A DNA stretch of 64,000 nucleotides from Moritella sp. Urea-trap-13 (GCF_002836355.1 NZ_PJCA01000038.1:62001-126000); one strand, 5' to 3'. Shown: positions 7,876 to 17,464, numbered from the stretch's first letter. The notes: generated from the sequence alone by a model not told the origin. A program made the numbers and translations.

Positions 7876-8823
7876 TTAGAAAGAGTAACGTGCACCAACG
7901 ATGAATTCGTCTGCGTTGCTATTAGTATGACCAGCGCCAGCAGTAGTATCATTACTTAATGCAACTTTATAACCAGCATATGCTGCAACATCACCAATAT
8001 AACGACCATATTCAAATGCAACGTAGTTAACATCTTGAGTGCTTTTCTCATCAGCACTGAAATAGTTATATGACACACTTACTTTATTTTCGCCAAAGCC
8101 ATAAGATGCGAATGCATCAACTGCATCGAAGTCTGTATCGTATACTGTGCCTTTTTGTACTAAGCCTGAAACTAAAAAAGTGTCGTTAGTGTAACGTGCA
8201 CCGATCATGTATACATCTGATGAATCAGTTTCTGTAAGAGCCGCTTCTGTTGTAGCATAACCCGCACTTAATTCAACACTTGGAAGCACTTTATAAGCAA
8301 CCATCGCACCGCCGCCTTTTACATTCTCTTGTAGGTTAGCTGATGCGTTGAATGTTAAATCACCTTTAGTCACACTATAAAGGATCGTATCTTCTGCTCT
8401 GTCGCCACTTGCCGTGATGCCTTTGTTTGTATCGCCACTGTAAACTTCAGCCATATCGGTAAAGTTAGTTAGATATGTAACAGCATTATCTTGAGTACCG
8501 TATGTTAAAGTACCGTGTGCAGTCTCAACACCAACGTATCCATAACGAATATTATTTTTAACTTCTGTATCCGATGTAGAATTTGCTTGAGTTAATTCAT
8601 ATTCGAATTTACCAACAGCTGTTAAAGCATCGTTAATTTCATGCTTACCTTGACCATTTAAACGAACACGAGATTTATCATTAAAGTCACTATCAGTTAG
8701 AGCGCCCCTTGCTTCAATACGCCCACCAAAAGAAAAATCTTCTGCTGTTACATTTTCAGCAAGTGCTGGCATAGACACGATTGCAGCCAGTGTAAGAGAT
8801 AGTGCTTTGTTTATTGTTTTCAT
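7876..8823 (-). CDS. outer-membrane general porin (OmpU/OmpC-like trimeric porin)
   Basis: A 315-residue porin. The start MKTINKALS at 8823 has a GGAA motif eight bases upstream and a clean signal peptide cut after MPALA (residue 22); in-frame upstream ATGs at 8835 and 8829 are less likely. The mature protein begins with a FSFGGRIEARG strand, alternates polar and hydrophobic residues in beta-strand fashion, and ends in ARYSF, the C-terminal phenylalanine used by the Bam machinery. Loops are rich in Asp, Thr and Ser. It forms a passive pore for small solutes in the outer membrane. It is a single gene with its own terminator. Confidence 0.88.
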   Translation of the reverse strand: MKTINKALSLTLAAIVSMPALAENVTAEDFSFGGRIEARGALTDSDFNDKSRVRLNGQGKHEINDALTAVGKFEYELTQANSTSDTEVKNNIRYGYVGVETAHGTLTYGTQDNAVTYLTNFTDMAEVYSGDTNKGITASGDRAEDTILYSVTKGDLTFNASANLQENVKGGGAMVAYKVLPSVELSAGYATTEAALTETDSSDVYMIGARYTNDTFLVSGLVQKGTVYDTDFDAVDAFASYGFGENKVSVSYNYFSADEKSTQDVNYVAFEYGRYIGDVAAYAGYKVALSNDTTAGAGHTNSNADEFIVGARYSF

Positions 8824-8835
8824 GAACATTTCCAT

Positions 8836-9110
8836 TTTGCTTGAGTTGATAGTTAGGTTGAGATCTAAATAATGTTTAAAATCACAGATTAAAACTAAGT
8901 TTTGACGCTATTGGTAATCATAAAGATATTTAACATACTTAGTTATAGATAGTAAGTGTATTTTACTGTAATTACGATACTTTACTTTGATCGCTATCAG
9001 TCTATTGGAAAAGTGAATACGATTTAATCAGTATTTACGTTTGATTAAAAGCTATAAATCCAGATAATAATCTTCACCCATACTATATCCTACACAATTT
9101 CAACATAAGT
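8836..9110. other. AT-rich upstream region of the porin gene
   Basis: Holds the porin promoter and leader on the minus strand. I saw no clear operator or coding sequence. Long porin leaders are often targets of small RNAs, but nothing here proves that. Confidence 0.4.
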
Positions 9111-9296
9111 TTAGCCTCCCCCCCCCCCTCTCTAGCCATAATTTCAATTAATTTTCCGCATCTGAATTTAAACGGTATATAAGATTTACCACCAACAGAC
9201 GCATTCAAAATATAGTGATTACGACCAACCCGTTTCAACCATTGTTATTTATCGAACGGTGGCATCACATTTCAATATCACGAATCAATACATAGA
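9111..9296 (-). pseudogene. decayed duplicate of the small periplasmic protein gene at 7385-7687
   Basis: Reading the minus strand gives WLKRVGRNHYILNASVGG, nearly identical to the core of the protein encoded at 7385-7687. It is followed by diverged codons and a C-terminus ending in a glycine run encoded by the homopolymer at 9118-9128, then TAA. Just upstream of the core there is an in-frame TAA (DK-stop-QW), and in another frame LIRDIEM matches the LISGVEM segment of the intact copy. The copy therefore has at least one stop and one frameshift and lacks a signal peptide. Confidence 0.75.
9118..9128. repeat. homopolymer run of eleven C
   Basis: Eleven consecutive C on the plus strand at the 3' end of the decayed gene copy. 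Such runs slip during replication and are also prone to sequencing error. Here it lies in a pseudogene, so no switching role is evident. Confidence 0.9.
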
Positions 9297-9344
9297 ACGT
9301 TAAATTCCAGCGGTTAGTCGTTCATTATTTTGTTACAGACACAA

Positions 9345-9376
9345 AAAAGCCTATTGAACATCCATTTCAATAGGCT
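9345..9376 (-). terminator. rho-independent terminator of the small zinc-ribbon gene
   Basis: AGCCTATTGAA pairs perfectly with TTCAATAGGCT around a seven-base loop; on the minus strand a TTTTTT run follows. It lies about 30 bp after the stop of the small ORF at 9406. Confidence 0.85.
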
Positions 9377-9405
9377 CTCTCGAATCTGTAATAATAACTC
9401 GTTAA

Positions 9406-9525
9406 TTATTTTTTTAGCTTAACTAAAAGCCCACAGCTATTACATTTATAAATACTACTATAAAATAATTTTTGCAACCACGTCCGGCTTACTTTAATCA
9501 CTCGACCATCTTTACAACACTTCAT
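9406..9525 (-). CDS. 39-residue zinc-ribbon-like small protein
   Basis: A short ORF starting MKCCKDGRVIKVSRTW and ending CNSCGLLVKLKK. Four cysteines occur as CC and CxxC, the arrangement of a minimal zinc ribbon, with many basic residues. The ATG at 9525 has a GGGA motif six bases upstream; an earlier in-frame ATG at 9537 would add four residues but lacks a ribosome binding site. A strong terminator follows directly, which argues for a real transcribed gene. Nucleic-acid binding is plausible for such a basic ribbon but is inference. Confidence 0.65.
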   Translation of the reverse strand: MKCCKDGRVIKVSRTWLQKLFYSSIYKCNSCGLLVKLKK

Positions 9526-9537
9526 ATCCAGTCCCAT

Positions 9538-9823
9538 ACTATTTTGTTATAAACACCGTATCAAATACGGTAATAGCATCAATATACTAAATAATCCCAA
9601 ACATAAATTTCCATAAGCTTACGTGAGACAGATCTCAGAGTTACATTTAGCAACAAATCTACATTGCATATTATCGACTACACACTAAAATAATATGTCA
9701 TATTCGAAAAAAAATTCTTAAATGATATATTTTGCAGATAAAGTAATGAATAGCCAGAAAAGAGTAGAATTAAGACAACGATGTATCATTTTTCAGTATA
9801 GATAGTGACTAAAAATGTGAAAA
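9538..9823. other. AT-rich intergenic region, nothing else seen
   Basis: Lies between the start of the small zinc-ribbon gene and the ribose-operon terminator. It presumably carries the promoter of the small gene. No conserved structure was recognised. Confidence 0.4.
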
Positions 9824-9851
9824 AAAAGTTAGCCCAAAAGGACTAACTTTT
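9824..9851 (-). terminator. terminator of the ribose operon
   Basis: AAAAGTTAG pairs with CTAACTTTT, with further G-C and G-T pairs inside; on the minus strand a T run follows. It lies about 45 bp after the rbsR stop. Confidence 0.85.
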
Positions 9852-9894
9852 CTAATAAATACTACCCTTTATTAATCTAGTGTTACAGCACTTA

Positions 9895-10899
9895 CTAATT
9901 CAATGCTTTCACGCTATCTCGCTCAACCAAGGTCGGCTCTAATTCGATGATCTGGTTACTACTCGTCTTGTTATTAATTTTTTCCAGCAACATATCCACC
10001 GCTTTTTGCCCTAAACGATGCTTAGGTTGGTGAATCGTGGTTAATGACGGGGTAATATATTTAGCTAACTTAATGTCATCATAACCTATGATAGATAGGT
10101 CTTGTGGTACTGAGATGCCCAACTTACTGGCGCTATTAATCACGCTCATCGCCATCATGTCATTACACACAAACAGTGCGGTCGGTAATGGGCCATTGGC
10201 AACCATTTCAGCAAAGGCTGTTTCACCACCTTCACATTCAAAATTACCTGCCGTCACCCAGTTAGGATTAATCGCTAAACCCGCTTCTTCCATTGCTTGG
10301 GTAAAACCAGCAAAACGTTGCTGTGCAGTTAACTTATCTAACACACCGGTAATACAACCTATGTCAGTATGGCCTTTAGCAATCAGATGTTGCGTAGCCA
10401 TATAACCACCGCGATGGGAATTATCTTGGATCTTATCGCAAGAAAAATTAGTTGGGCCCCAATCCATCACTACCGTAGGCACTGGCTTGTGACGTTCAAA
10501 CAAATTAAAACCTTGGCTTTCAACTTCACTGCACATCAACATGAGTCCATCCACACGCTTCTGTAACAGCGTATCTAGGTTGGCATGCATACGCGAAATA
10601 TCACCTTCGGTATTACAGAGAATAAGCGTATAACCGTGTTCATAACAACGACGCTCGACACCTTTCAATACTTCACCAAAGAATGGGTTGGTTGAGGTTG
10701 TTACTAACATACCAAAGGTTTTGGTATTTTGGACTTTAAGACTACGTGCTAATGCCGACGGTGCATAACGCAACTCGTCAACTGCCGCTTTTACACGGGC
10801 AGACACATCTTCACTAACATAGCGTGTATTATTTAATACATGACTTACCGTAGACGTTGATACGCCTGCATGCCTTGCTACGTCTTTAATTGTTGCCAT
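9895..10899 (-). CDS. rbsR: ribose operon repressor, LacI family
   Basis: A 334-residue LacI/GalR-type regulator. The N-terminal helix-turn-helix is MATIKDVARHAGVSTSTVSH followed by the hinge region, and the rest is a periplasmic-binding-protein-like sensor domain. The family represses the rbs genes until ribose binds. It is the last gene of an intact rbsDACBKR operon, so the repressor controls its own expression. The probable operator is the perfect palindrome at 16185-16216 ahead of rbsD. Length matches E. coli RbsR. Confidence 0.93.
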   Translation of the reverse strand: MATIKDVARHAGVSTSTVSHVLNNTRYVSEDVSARVKAAVDELRYAPSALARSLKVQNTKTFGMLVTTSTNPFFGEVLKGVERRCYEHGYTLILCNTEGDISRMHANLDTLLQKRVDGLMLMCSEVESQGFNLFERHKPVPTVVMDWGPTNFSCDKIQDNSHRGGYMATQHLIAKGHTDIGCITGVLDKLTAQQRFAGFTQAMEEAGLAINPNWVTAGNFECEGGETAFAEMVANGPLPTALFVCNDMMAMSVINSASKLGISVPQDLSIIGYDDIKLAKYITPSLTTIHQPKHRLGQKAVDMLLEKINNKTSSNQIIELEPTLVERDSVKALN

Positions 10900-10969
10900 T
10901 GGCTAATTTTGTCCATAATGATGCCAGTTAATATAAACATATTAACTGGTTTATAAAAAGTGTTTTACT

Positions 10970-11890
10970 TTAGCCTTGCGCTGCTAAAAATGCGTCGACT
11001 TCGGCTTTTGTTGGTATCGATGTTTGCGCTCCAACACGAGTAACCGAAATTGCTGCCGCTGCATGGGCGAAAATAATCGCATCATTTAATACCAGTCCAG
11101 CTTGTAAGCCCGCTAGCAGGCCGCCATTAAACGTATCACCCGCCGCGGTAGTGTCAACCGCATCGACACGGAAACCTTTAACTTGCTTGCCTTCACCACG
11201 TTCACTGATCCAAACCCCTTGGCTGCCTAACGTAATCATTACCTCGCTAATGCCTTTAGCATGCAATACATTTGCCGCCACTTGCGCCGATGCCATATCC
11301 GTGACTTTAATACCCGTTAATAATTCAGCTTCGGTTTCATTGGGGGTGATCAGATCTACAATCGCTAATAATTCATCATCCAACGCCTGTGCAGGTGCTG
11401 GGTTTAATACCACGCGCGTACCGGCTTGCTTGGCTATTTTAGCCGCTTGGGTAATCGTTGCAATCGGCGTTTCTAATTGCATCAACAGTGTATCAGCTTG
11501 AGTGATTAAATCGCTATGTGGTGCTAGACGTTCTGGTGTTAAACAGGCATTGGCTTCTGCTGAAATACAGATACTGTTTTCACCAGTTGCCGCCACTTGG
11601 ATCATTGCGATACCCGTTGGGGTATTTTGCTCAATCATCACCGCTTGGGTATTAATACCATCACGGGTAAATTCGTTAATCATGTTATGACCAAAGCTGT
11701 CATCACCAACGCAGGCAATAAAAGCAATATCAGCGCCTAAACGCGCTGCGGCAACCGCTTGGTTAGCGCCTTTACCACCAGGGATCACGGCATAACTATG
11801 CCCAAGTAAGGTTTCGCCTGGACGCGGGAAAGAAGCCACTTGTAAAACATGATCAGCATTTACACTGCCTAACACAACTAACTTATTCAT
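10970..11890 (-). CDS. rbsK: ribokinase
   Basis: A 306-residue PfkB-family sugar kinase that phosphorylates ribose at O5 with ATP. Visible motifs are the substrate-binding GGKGANQA (38-45) and the ATP/anion-hole motif TAAGDTFNGG with catalytic base D252. Length equals the family norm. It lies between rbsB and rbsR in the ribose operon; the 150-bp gap to rbsB carries a strong stem-loop that probably lowers rbsK expression relative to rbsB. Confidence 0.95.
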   Translation of the reverse strand: MNKLVVLGSVNADHVLQVASFPRPGETLLGHSYAVIPGGKGANQAVAAARLGADIAFIACVGDDSFGHNMINEFTRDGINTQAVMIEQNTPTGIAMIQVAATGENSICISAEANACLTPERLAPHSDLITQADTLLMQLETPIATITQAAKIAKQAGTRVVLNPAPAQALDDELLAIVDLITPNETEAELLTGIKVTDMASAQVAANVLHAKGISEVMITLGSQGVWISERGEGKQVKGFRVDAVDTTAAGDTFNGGLLAGLQAGLVLNDAIIFAHAAAAISVTRVGAQTSIPTKAEVDAFLAAQG

Positions 11891-11996
11891 AATGAAACCT
11901 TAATACGTTGTAACTGGAGAGAATAAAATATGACTTAATGACACGGTAAGTTGAGCACATAGCATTAAGTCATATTTTTTAATAGTGAATAAATAG

Positions 11997-12033
11997 CGGC
12001 AAGGGAATAACGCTTAACACTGTTCCCTTGCCG
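11997..12033 (-). promoter_or_regulatory. intercistronic stem-loop after rbsB
   Basis: CGGCAAGGGAA pairs perfectly with TTCCCTTGCCG around a 15-base loop, only 7 bp after the rbsB stop codon. There is no T run, so it probably protects the 3' end of rbsB mRNA or partly stops transcription rather than being a full terminator. Confidence 0.7.
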
Positions 12034-12039
12034 TTGTAA

Positions 12040-12918
12040 TTACTGCGTGATCACTTTAAGTGGTACAGCGATACTTTTTTCTACTGGCTGACCTTTAAGT
12101 ACTTTGTCTGCGGCTTCAACACCAAGTTCACCAATGAGTGCAGGTTGTTGTGCAATTGTAGCGCCTAGGATGCCACGCTTAACTGCTGCAAGACCATCTT
12201 CAGTGCCATCAAAACCAACGATTAATACATTTTTACCTGATGCTTGTACTGCACGTAATGCACCCAATGCCATTTCATCATTTTGAGCAAATACCGCTTG
12301 TACGTCTGGGTTAGCAGCAAGCATATTTTCCATTACATTAAGACCTTTAGTACGATCAAAATCAGCTGGTTGGCTAGCTAGCAGATTCATTTTATTTTTA
12401 TCAACTGCTTGCATGAAACCTTGGCCACGTTCACGGGCTGCAGATGTACCTGCGATGCCTTCTAGTTGGATAACTTTAGCATTAGCGCCAATGGTATCAG
12501 TAATATATTGACCTGCCATTTCGCCACCAGCAACGTTATCAGAGGCAATGTGGCTAACTACTTTACCGCGACTTGCACCACGGTCTAATGTTAATACTGG
12601 GATACCAGCACGGTTAGCCATACGGATCGCATTCGACACTGCATCTGAATCTGTTGGGTTGATTAGAATTGCTTTTACGCCGCGAACGGTAAGATCTTCA
12701 ACGTTCGCTAATTCTTTACTTGGATCGTTCTGTGAGTCCAGCACAATTAACTCGTAACCTAAGGTTTTAGCTTTCGCTTCTGCACCTTCTTTCATTGTTA
12801 CAAAGAAAGGGTTATTTAGCGTCGATACCACCATTGCAATAGTATCTTGCGCCATAACGGTTGCACTGAAAGAAGCTGAAACTACAGCTGCAGAGATCAA
12901 GGTTGCTAATTTTTTCAT
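12040..12918 (-). CDS. rbsB: D-ribose periplasmic binding protein
   Basis: A 292-residue type-I sugar-binding protein. Signal peptide [10 protein letters not shown] to VMA (23 residues) is cut before [16 protein letters not shown], the typical first strand of RbsB. It delivers ribose to the RbsA-RbsC ABC transporter and, in relatives, to the Trg-type chemoreceptor. Operon position and sequence agree. Its mRNA end carries a strong hairpin, as expected for a protein made in excess over the membrane parts. Confidence 0.95.
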   Translation of the reverse strand: MKKLATLISAAVVSASFSATVMAQDTIAMVVSTLNNPFFVTMKEGAEAKAKTLGYELIVLDSQNDPSKELANVEDLTVRGVKAILINPTDSDAVSNAIRMANRAGIPVLTLDRGASRGKVVSHIASDNVAGGEMAGQYITDTIGANAKVIQLEGIAGTSAARERGQGFMQAVDKNKMNLLASQPADFDRTKGLNVMENMLAANPDVQAVFAQNDEMALGALRAVQASGKNVLIVGFDGTEDGLAAVKRGILGATIAQQPALIGELGVEAADKVLKGQPVEKSIAVPLKVITQ

Positions 12919-13069
12919 TACATATACCTTTTTAAGTTAATTCTGCTGCGCCAGATAGGGTACTGGTGCTCACAGTTTTTTGTTACTGTTTGTTGTGATA
13001 ACTATTTTTGTTGTTATAAATTACTGCTATTTTGTTTTTTATTGCTTTGTTTTTTATTAATCGCCGAAA

Positions 13070-14101
13070 TTATTTCTTTTTAGTATCTACCAATACCGCA
13101 AGTAGAATAACCACTGCTTTAGCAATCATTTGGAAGTATGAAGATACATCCAATAGATTTAATGCGTTGTTTAGGAAACCGATAATAAGTGCACCAATCA
13201 AGGTACCCATAATACGACCTTTACCACCAGCTAGACTTGTTCCGCCTAATACTACCGCTGCAATCGCATCTAATTCATAACCCATACCTGCTGTTGGTTG
13301 CGCCGATGACAAGCGCGACGTAACAATCAAACCCGCTAATGCAGCAAGTGCACCACAGATGGCATACACACCAATTTTCACTTTATCTACATTGATACCG
13401 GATAAACGAGCCGCCGCTTCATTACCACCAATCGCATAAACATAACGACCAAAGCGCGTGTGGTTTAATAAATACCATACCGAAGCAAATACTATTACCA
13501 TCAACCAGATAGGCACGGGAATACCTAATAAGTAATCAGTACCGATTAATGAGAAGTTGTCTGCAACATCAGTAAAACCAGTCGAGATAGGGCGACCTTC
13601 GGTATATACCATAGTCACACCACGTAATAATGTCATGGTGACCAGCGTGGCAATGAAAGCCTGCACCTTACCTTTGGCGATGATAATACCACTCATAGCA
13701 CCTAACGCAGCACCTGCAAACAACGCCACCGGAACGGCAATCATCACCGATACTTCCATCGAGATTAATGTCGCCGCAAATGCACCACATAAGGCTAAAA
13801 TCGAACCAACACTTAAATCAATACCTGCGGTTAAAATCACTAAGGTCATGCCCACAGCAATAATCGCATTTACCGAGGTTTGACGTAATATGTTTAAAAT
13901 ATTACCCATAGTAAAAAAGTTAGGATTTAAGAAAGACACCACCACAATCAATAAGATCAGGGCGATTAATGATTTTTGTTCAATTAACCATTCTTTGGTG
14001 AATAGTTTATTCGTGATAGTTTTAGTCATTGCATCGCCACTTATGTTGCTGGAATTGTGATTAACGGTTTGATTCTGGCTCACTGTTTTATTTGGGTTCA
14101 T
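13070..14101 (-). CDS. rbsC: ribose ABC transporter permease
   Basis: A polytopic permease of the branched-chain/ribose transporter type, containing TLVILTAGIDLSVGSILAL, the segment best conserved in RbsC. E. coli RbsC aligns from the internal ATG at 14029 (MTKTITNKLFTKEW), which would give 319 residues, the family length. Starting at ATG 14101 adds 24 polar residues with two near-repeats, NKTVSQ and NQTVNH. An ORF-maximal start would overlap rbsA. The true start is therefore 14101 or 14029, and neither has a strong ribosome binding site. Works with RbsA and RbsB. Confidence 0.88.
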   Translation of the reverse strand: MNPNKTVSQNQTVNHNSSNISGDAMTKTITNKLFTKEWLIEQKSLIALILLIVVVSFLNPNFFTMGNILNILRQTSVNAIIAVGMTLVILTAGIDLSVGSILALCGAFAATLISMEVSVMIAVPVALFAGAALGAMSGIIIAKGKVQAFIATLVTMTLLRGVTMVYTEGRPISTGFTDVADNFSLIGTDYLLGIPVPIWLMVIVFASVWYLLNHTRFGRYVYAIGGNEAAARLSGINVDKVKIGVYAICGALAALAGLIVTSRLSSAQPTAGMGYELDAIAAVVLGGTSLAGGKGRIMGTLIGALIIGFLNNALNLLDVSSYFQMIAKAVVILLAVLVDTKKK

Positions 14102-14114
14102 ATGTTGTTCAGGT

Positions 14115-15620
14115 TCATAGAACCGCCTCATTGATACGCTTGCCAACAGCACACGCCATTAGTTTTTCTTGGTTAGCATCTGCGGCCATAAACTCACCAC
14201 TGATACGCCCTTCGTGCATCACTAAAATACGGTCGCTCATGCCCAACACTTCTGGCATTTCTGACGACACTAAAATAATGCTCATGCCTTCGGCTTTAAA
14301 TTGATTGATTAACTGGTAGATCTCTTTTTTAGCACCAACATCTACACCACGAGTCGGTTCATCTAAAATAAGTACTTTAGGACGGGTCATCAAACCTTTG
14401 GCAATCGCCACTTTCTGTTGATTACCACCGGATAAATTACCAATAATTTGATCACGGCTGGGGGTTTTGACATTAAACAAACGGATAAAATCTTCCACTG
14501 CACTGGCTTCTTTGCCATGGTCTAACTGCAGCCCTTTCGACAGTGAGTCTAATGCACACAACGACATATTTTCTTTAACCGATAAGCCAAGTACTAGGCC
14601 ATCACCTTTACGGTCTTCCGAGATATAAGCAATACCGTTAGCCAAACCATCACGTGGGGTAATAGGGCTAATCACTTTACCTTCTAACAATACATCGCCA
14701 GATTCACGCGGCAATGCACCATAAATTGCTTTCATTAACTCGGTGCGGCCTGCGCCCATTAACCCGGAAATACCTAAGATCTCACCATGGTCTAAGGTAA
14801 AGCTGACATCATGCACACCCGCTGCAACAATGCTCTCAACTTCCAGACAACGCGTACCGTGCTCAGCATCAATACGCGGATAAATTTCGTCAAGACGGCG
14901 GCCTACCATTTTTTCAATCAAGCCATCTTCATCAATATCGGACACCGCTATTTCAGCAATAAATTTACCATCACGAAGCACGGTAATATCATCGCAAATT
15001 TCAAAGATTTCTTTTAAACGGTGGGAAATATAAACGATACCGCAGCCTTCATTACGCAGCTCGTTAATCACTTTAAATAATGATTTAGTTTCGCTATCCG
15101 TCAATGCATCGGTCGGTTCATCCATGACAATCACTTGCGATTTAAATGACAACGCTTTGGCGATCTCAACCATTTGTTGTTCGCCTAGACTTAATTCGCC
15201 CAGCAACTGACGTGAACTGTGTTTTACATTTAAACGTTGTAATAATGCATCTGCATCACGATACATTTTCGTCCATTTGATACCGCCAAACGCATTGGTT
15301 GTTTCACGGCCTAAATAAATGTTTTCAGCAATTGTTAACTCAGGGATCAAGTTTAGTTCTTGATGAATGATACTAATGCCGACTTCTTGAGAATGACGCG
15401 GGCCATCAAAAGTAACATCACTACCTTGATAGTTAATATTACCTTTGTCCATGTGATAGATACCCGTAAGTACCTTCATTAGCGTCGACTTACCGGCACC
15501 ATTTTCGCCCAGTAATGCCATTACCTTACCTGGGTATACATTCAAACAAGCATTATCCAATGCTTTTACACCGGGAAATGATTTTTCGATACCACTGAGT
15601 TTTAAAATTGCTTGCGTCAT
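14115..15620 (-). CDS. rbsA: ribose ABC transporter ATP-binding protein
   Basis: A 501-residue protein with two tandem ABC domains, exactly the E. coli length when started at MTQAILKL (15620); an upstream ATG would add eight residues. The first half has a proper Walker [10 protein letters not shown] (38-46), and LSLGEQQ. The second half has the degenerate [10 protein letters not shown] in place of Walker A but a good LSGGNQQKV signature. One competent and one degenerate site are usual in this family. Lies between rbsD and rbsC. Confidence 0.95.
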   Translation of the reverse strand: MTQAILKLSGIEKSFPGVKALDNACLNVYPGKVMALLGENGAGKSTLMKVLTGIYHMDKGNINYQGSDVTFDGPRHSQEVGISIIHQELNLIPELTIAENIYLGRETTNAFGGIKWTKMYRDADALLQRLNVKHSSRQLLGELSLGEQQMVEIAKALSFKSQVIVMDEPTDALTDSETKSLFKVINELRNEGCGIVYISHRLKEIFEICDDITVLRDGKFIAEIAVSDIDEDGLIEKMVGRRLDEIYPRIDAEHGTRCLEVESIVAAGVHDVSFTLDHGEILGISGLMGAGRTELMKAIYGALPRESGDVLLEGKVISPITPRDGLANGIAYISEDRKGDGLVLGLSVKENMSLCALDSLSKGLQLDHGKEASAVEDFIRLFNVKTPSRDQIIGNLSGGNQQKVAIAKGLMTRPKVLILDEPTRGVDVGAKKEIYQLINQFKAEGMSIILVSSEMPEVLGMSDRILVMHEGRISGEFMAADANQEKLMACAVGKRINEAVL

Positions 15621-15701
15621 GTCAGTTCCTACTTTATTCCGCATAAATCGCTGTTATTACGTTTGCTCTAATCAATACTGTGCTGAATAAAAACAGCAGC
15701 G

Positions 15702-16121
15702 TTAAAACACCACGCCAGATTGAAAAATCACATTCGCATAAGGGGTGCATTCACCAGTACGCACAACGGCTTTACTTTGCTCAGTCCGTTGTTTAAATGC
15801 TTCGTGACTAATATAAGTGATTGCGATGGTTTTATTGGTTAGCTGTTCTTCATTGGCTATCACATCAAGTAAGGCGCTATGTAGTTCAGGGCTAACCGCA
15901 GCAAACTCTTCTGCCAGTACGATACCTTCAATTTGCATCTCGCCAAGAATCGCTGTAACCGTGGCGATAAATGTCGGCACACCAGGTATAAGCGCAAGGT
16001 CGATACGTTGCGTTGCCGCAGGAACCGGTAAACCAGCATCACAAATGGTGATCTCGTTGGTATGGCCAAGCGTTGCAACTAAATAAGATAAGTCTGCGTT
16101 GATAAGTGCATTTTTCTTCAT
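15702..16121 (-). CDS. rbsD: D-ribose pyranase
   Basis: A 139-residue protein, the length of E. coli RbsD when started at MKKNALIN (16121); an upstream in-frame ATG at 16154 is not supported by the family. Catalytic H20 and D28 lie in LGHTNEITICDAGLPVP (18-34). It interconverts the pyranose forms of ribose to feed ribokinase. First gene of the operon, about 65 bp downstream of the palindromic operator. Confidence 0.93.
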   Translation of the reverse strand: MKKNALINADLSYLVATLGHTNEITICDAGLPVPAATQRIDLALIPGVPTFIATVTAILGEMQIEGIVLAEEFAAVSPELHSALLDVIANEEQLTNKTIAITYISHEAFKQRTEQSKAVVRTGECTPYANVIFQSGVVF

Positions 16122-16184
16122 GGGTTCACGCCTTACAAGGTGAAAATAATTCAATCTGAGTTTTCAATATAATTACATAATACG

Positions 16185-16216
16185 CCATCGAAACGTTTGC
16201 GCAAACGTTTCGATGG
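16185..16216. promoter_or_regulatory. RbsR operator, perfect 32-bp palindrome
   Basis: Each half reads CCATCGAAACGTTTGC and the second half is its exact reverse complement, centred at 16200/16201. The AAACGTTT-type core is what LacI-family regulators such as RbsR and PurR bind. It sits directly ahead of rbsD, and a TATTAT hexamer just downstream on the minus strand could be the -10 box, placing the operator over the promoter. Confidence 0.85.
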
Positions 16217-16613
16217 GTTAAATATAGTCAAAAATAAGGATAATTCTAGTCTCTGAGTATAAAAGTGCGAGTTAGATCTAAGATCTAGGCTAATTTCTTT
16301 CATTTGAAATCGAGAGGATATTTTTACGAAGAAAAACACTTATATCGAAAGTAATAGGTCATGTAAAAATCAGTTGAAAATAAAATTATAACTATCATGT
16401 ACTAATCTGCACATCGCTACAAAACGATTAATTTTTAAACCATACGTTCGAATTTATAATCTTCAATACATAAGCCACGGTAGGTAATAATGCACTTAGA
16501 GTTTTACGAATATGCAGATTTTAATATCGCATTTACGACCGACTTCATGTTTTTATTCTTGGTTATGCGGTAATTTAGTCTCTAATATTATTTGTATATA
16601 ATAGAGTTAAAAC
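16217..16613. other. intergenic region between rbsD and the DUF1097 gene
   Basis: About 400 bases carrying the divergent promoters. No gene, hairpin or second operator was recognised. Confidence 0.4.
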
Positions 16614-17078
16614 ATGAAGAATCGTTATCAAGTAGCAATTTCAGCAGGTCTACTTGCTGCGCTATGGTGTGGTATAGCCGATATGTTTCATCTGGTTACC
16701 TGGATAGGTTTTTTAAGTTGCAGTACTTACTTTGCGCAACCAAAAACCGGATTTCAGGGGGTACTAATGGCCTGGTTCACTAATTTATCGGGTGTATTTT
16801 GGGCTTGGTTAGCTATCACAGGCAGTGGCTTTGTCGAGACACCATTGTTAGGTTATCTGCTCACAGGCATTGTAACGAGTGCTATGTGCTTGCAAGCCAG
16901 CTATAGCAAACTCGCCTTTATCCCCGGTGCTTTTATTGGCTGCTGTATTACCTTTGCCATGGCCGGTGATGTGCATGCTATTATTCCACCATTACTGCTT
17001 GGTGGCCTACTCGGTTACGGCATGACGCAATTAACAGCCTTGTTTGTTAGTTTTAAAGCAACACCACAGCACGCTTAA
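16614..17078 (+). CDS. DUF1097 family inner-membrane protein
   Basis: A 154-residue protein with about five hydrophobic segments and short loops. Sequence and length agree with the DUF1097 family (E. coli YcdZ type), whose function is unknown. Features include WIGFLSCSTYFA and late GDVHAIIPPLLLGGLLGYG. It is a single gene facing away from the rbs operon. Link to ribose metabolism is not shown. Family assignment is from recognition, not a search. Confidence 0.7.
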   Translation: MKNRYQVAISAGLLAALWCGIADMFHLVTWIGFLSCSTYFAQPKTGFQGVLMAWFTNLSGVFWAWLAITGSGFVETPLLGYLLTGIVTSAMCLQASYSKLAFIPGAFIGCCITFAMAGDVHAIIPPLLLGGLLGYGMTQLTALFVSFKATPQHA

Positions 17079-17464
17079 TTCCCGCTATTCAACTCACCAA
17101 GAGTTCATATTCAAACCGCATAAGAGCTAGATGATCGCTAGCTCTTTGGCATGTCCCCATCTAGAACTAATCAGCATATCCCATCAATAAAGAGCCATTA
17201 ATTCGGATTGTAAAGATTCAGTCTCAATTAATTCAAACCAGTCAAATCTAAGTTTGCCGCGCTAAATATAATAAAGACATATTGAAGAACACATGATGTA
17301 AATTTCGGTCTGTTGATGGCAATTTGATGAGCTAGTGAAACGATAGTGAGGCATTAATACAATAGAGTTTAGAGTGAAGTTGAATTTTTAATTTTTAATT
17401 TTTAATTTTTAATTTTTAATTTTTACAGGGTATGAACTGAAAAGGTATAACTTGAAGAGAATCA
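17079..17464. other. intergenic region with a heptamer repeat array
   Basis: Apart from the AATTTTT tandem array at 17383-17424 and the weak stem-loop that follows this stretch, I see no gene or RNA here. The region is AT-rich. Confidence 0.4.
17383..17424. repeat. six tandem copies of the heptamer AATTTTT
   Basis: Six perfect 7-bp copies, in the gap between two convergent genes. A pure array like this is likely to vary in copy number between strains. No promoter role is apparent because both neighbours point toward it. Confidence 0.95.

Noticed and set aside
9483-9500. Third copy of the MITE-like element (CCGGCTTACTTTAATCA match)
   Set aside because: The 17-base match lies inside the coding sequence of the small zinc-ribbon gene and has no partner inverted repeat at the expected distance on either side.
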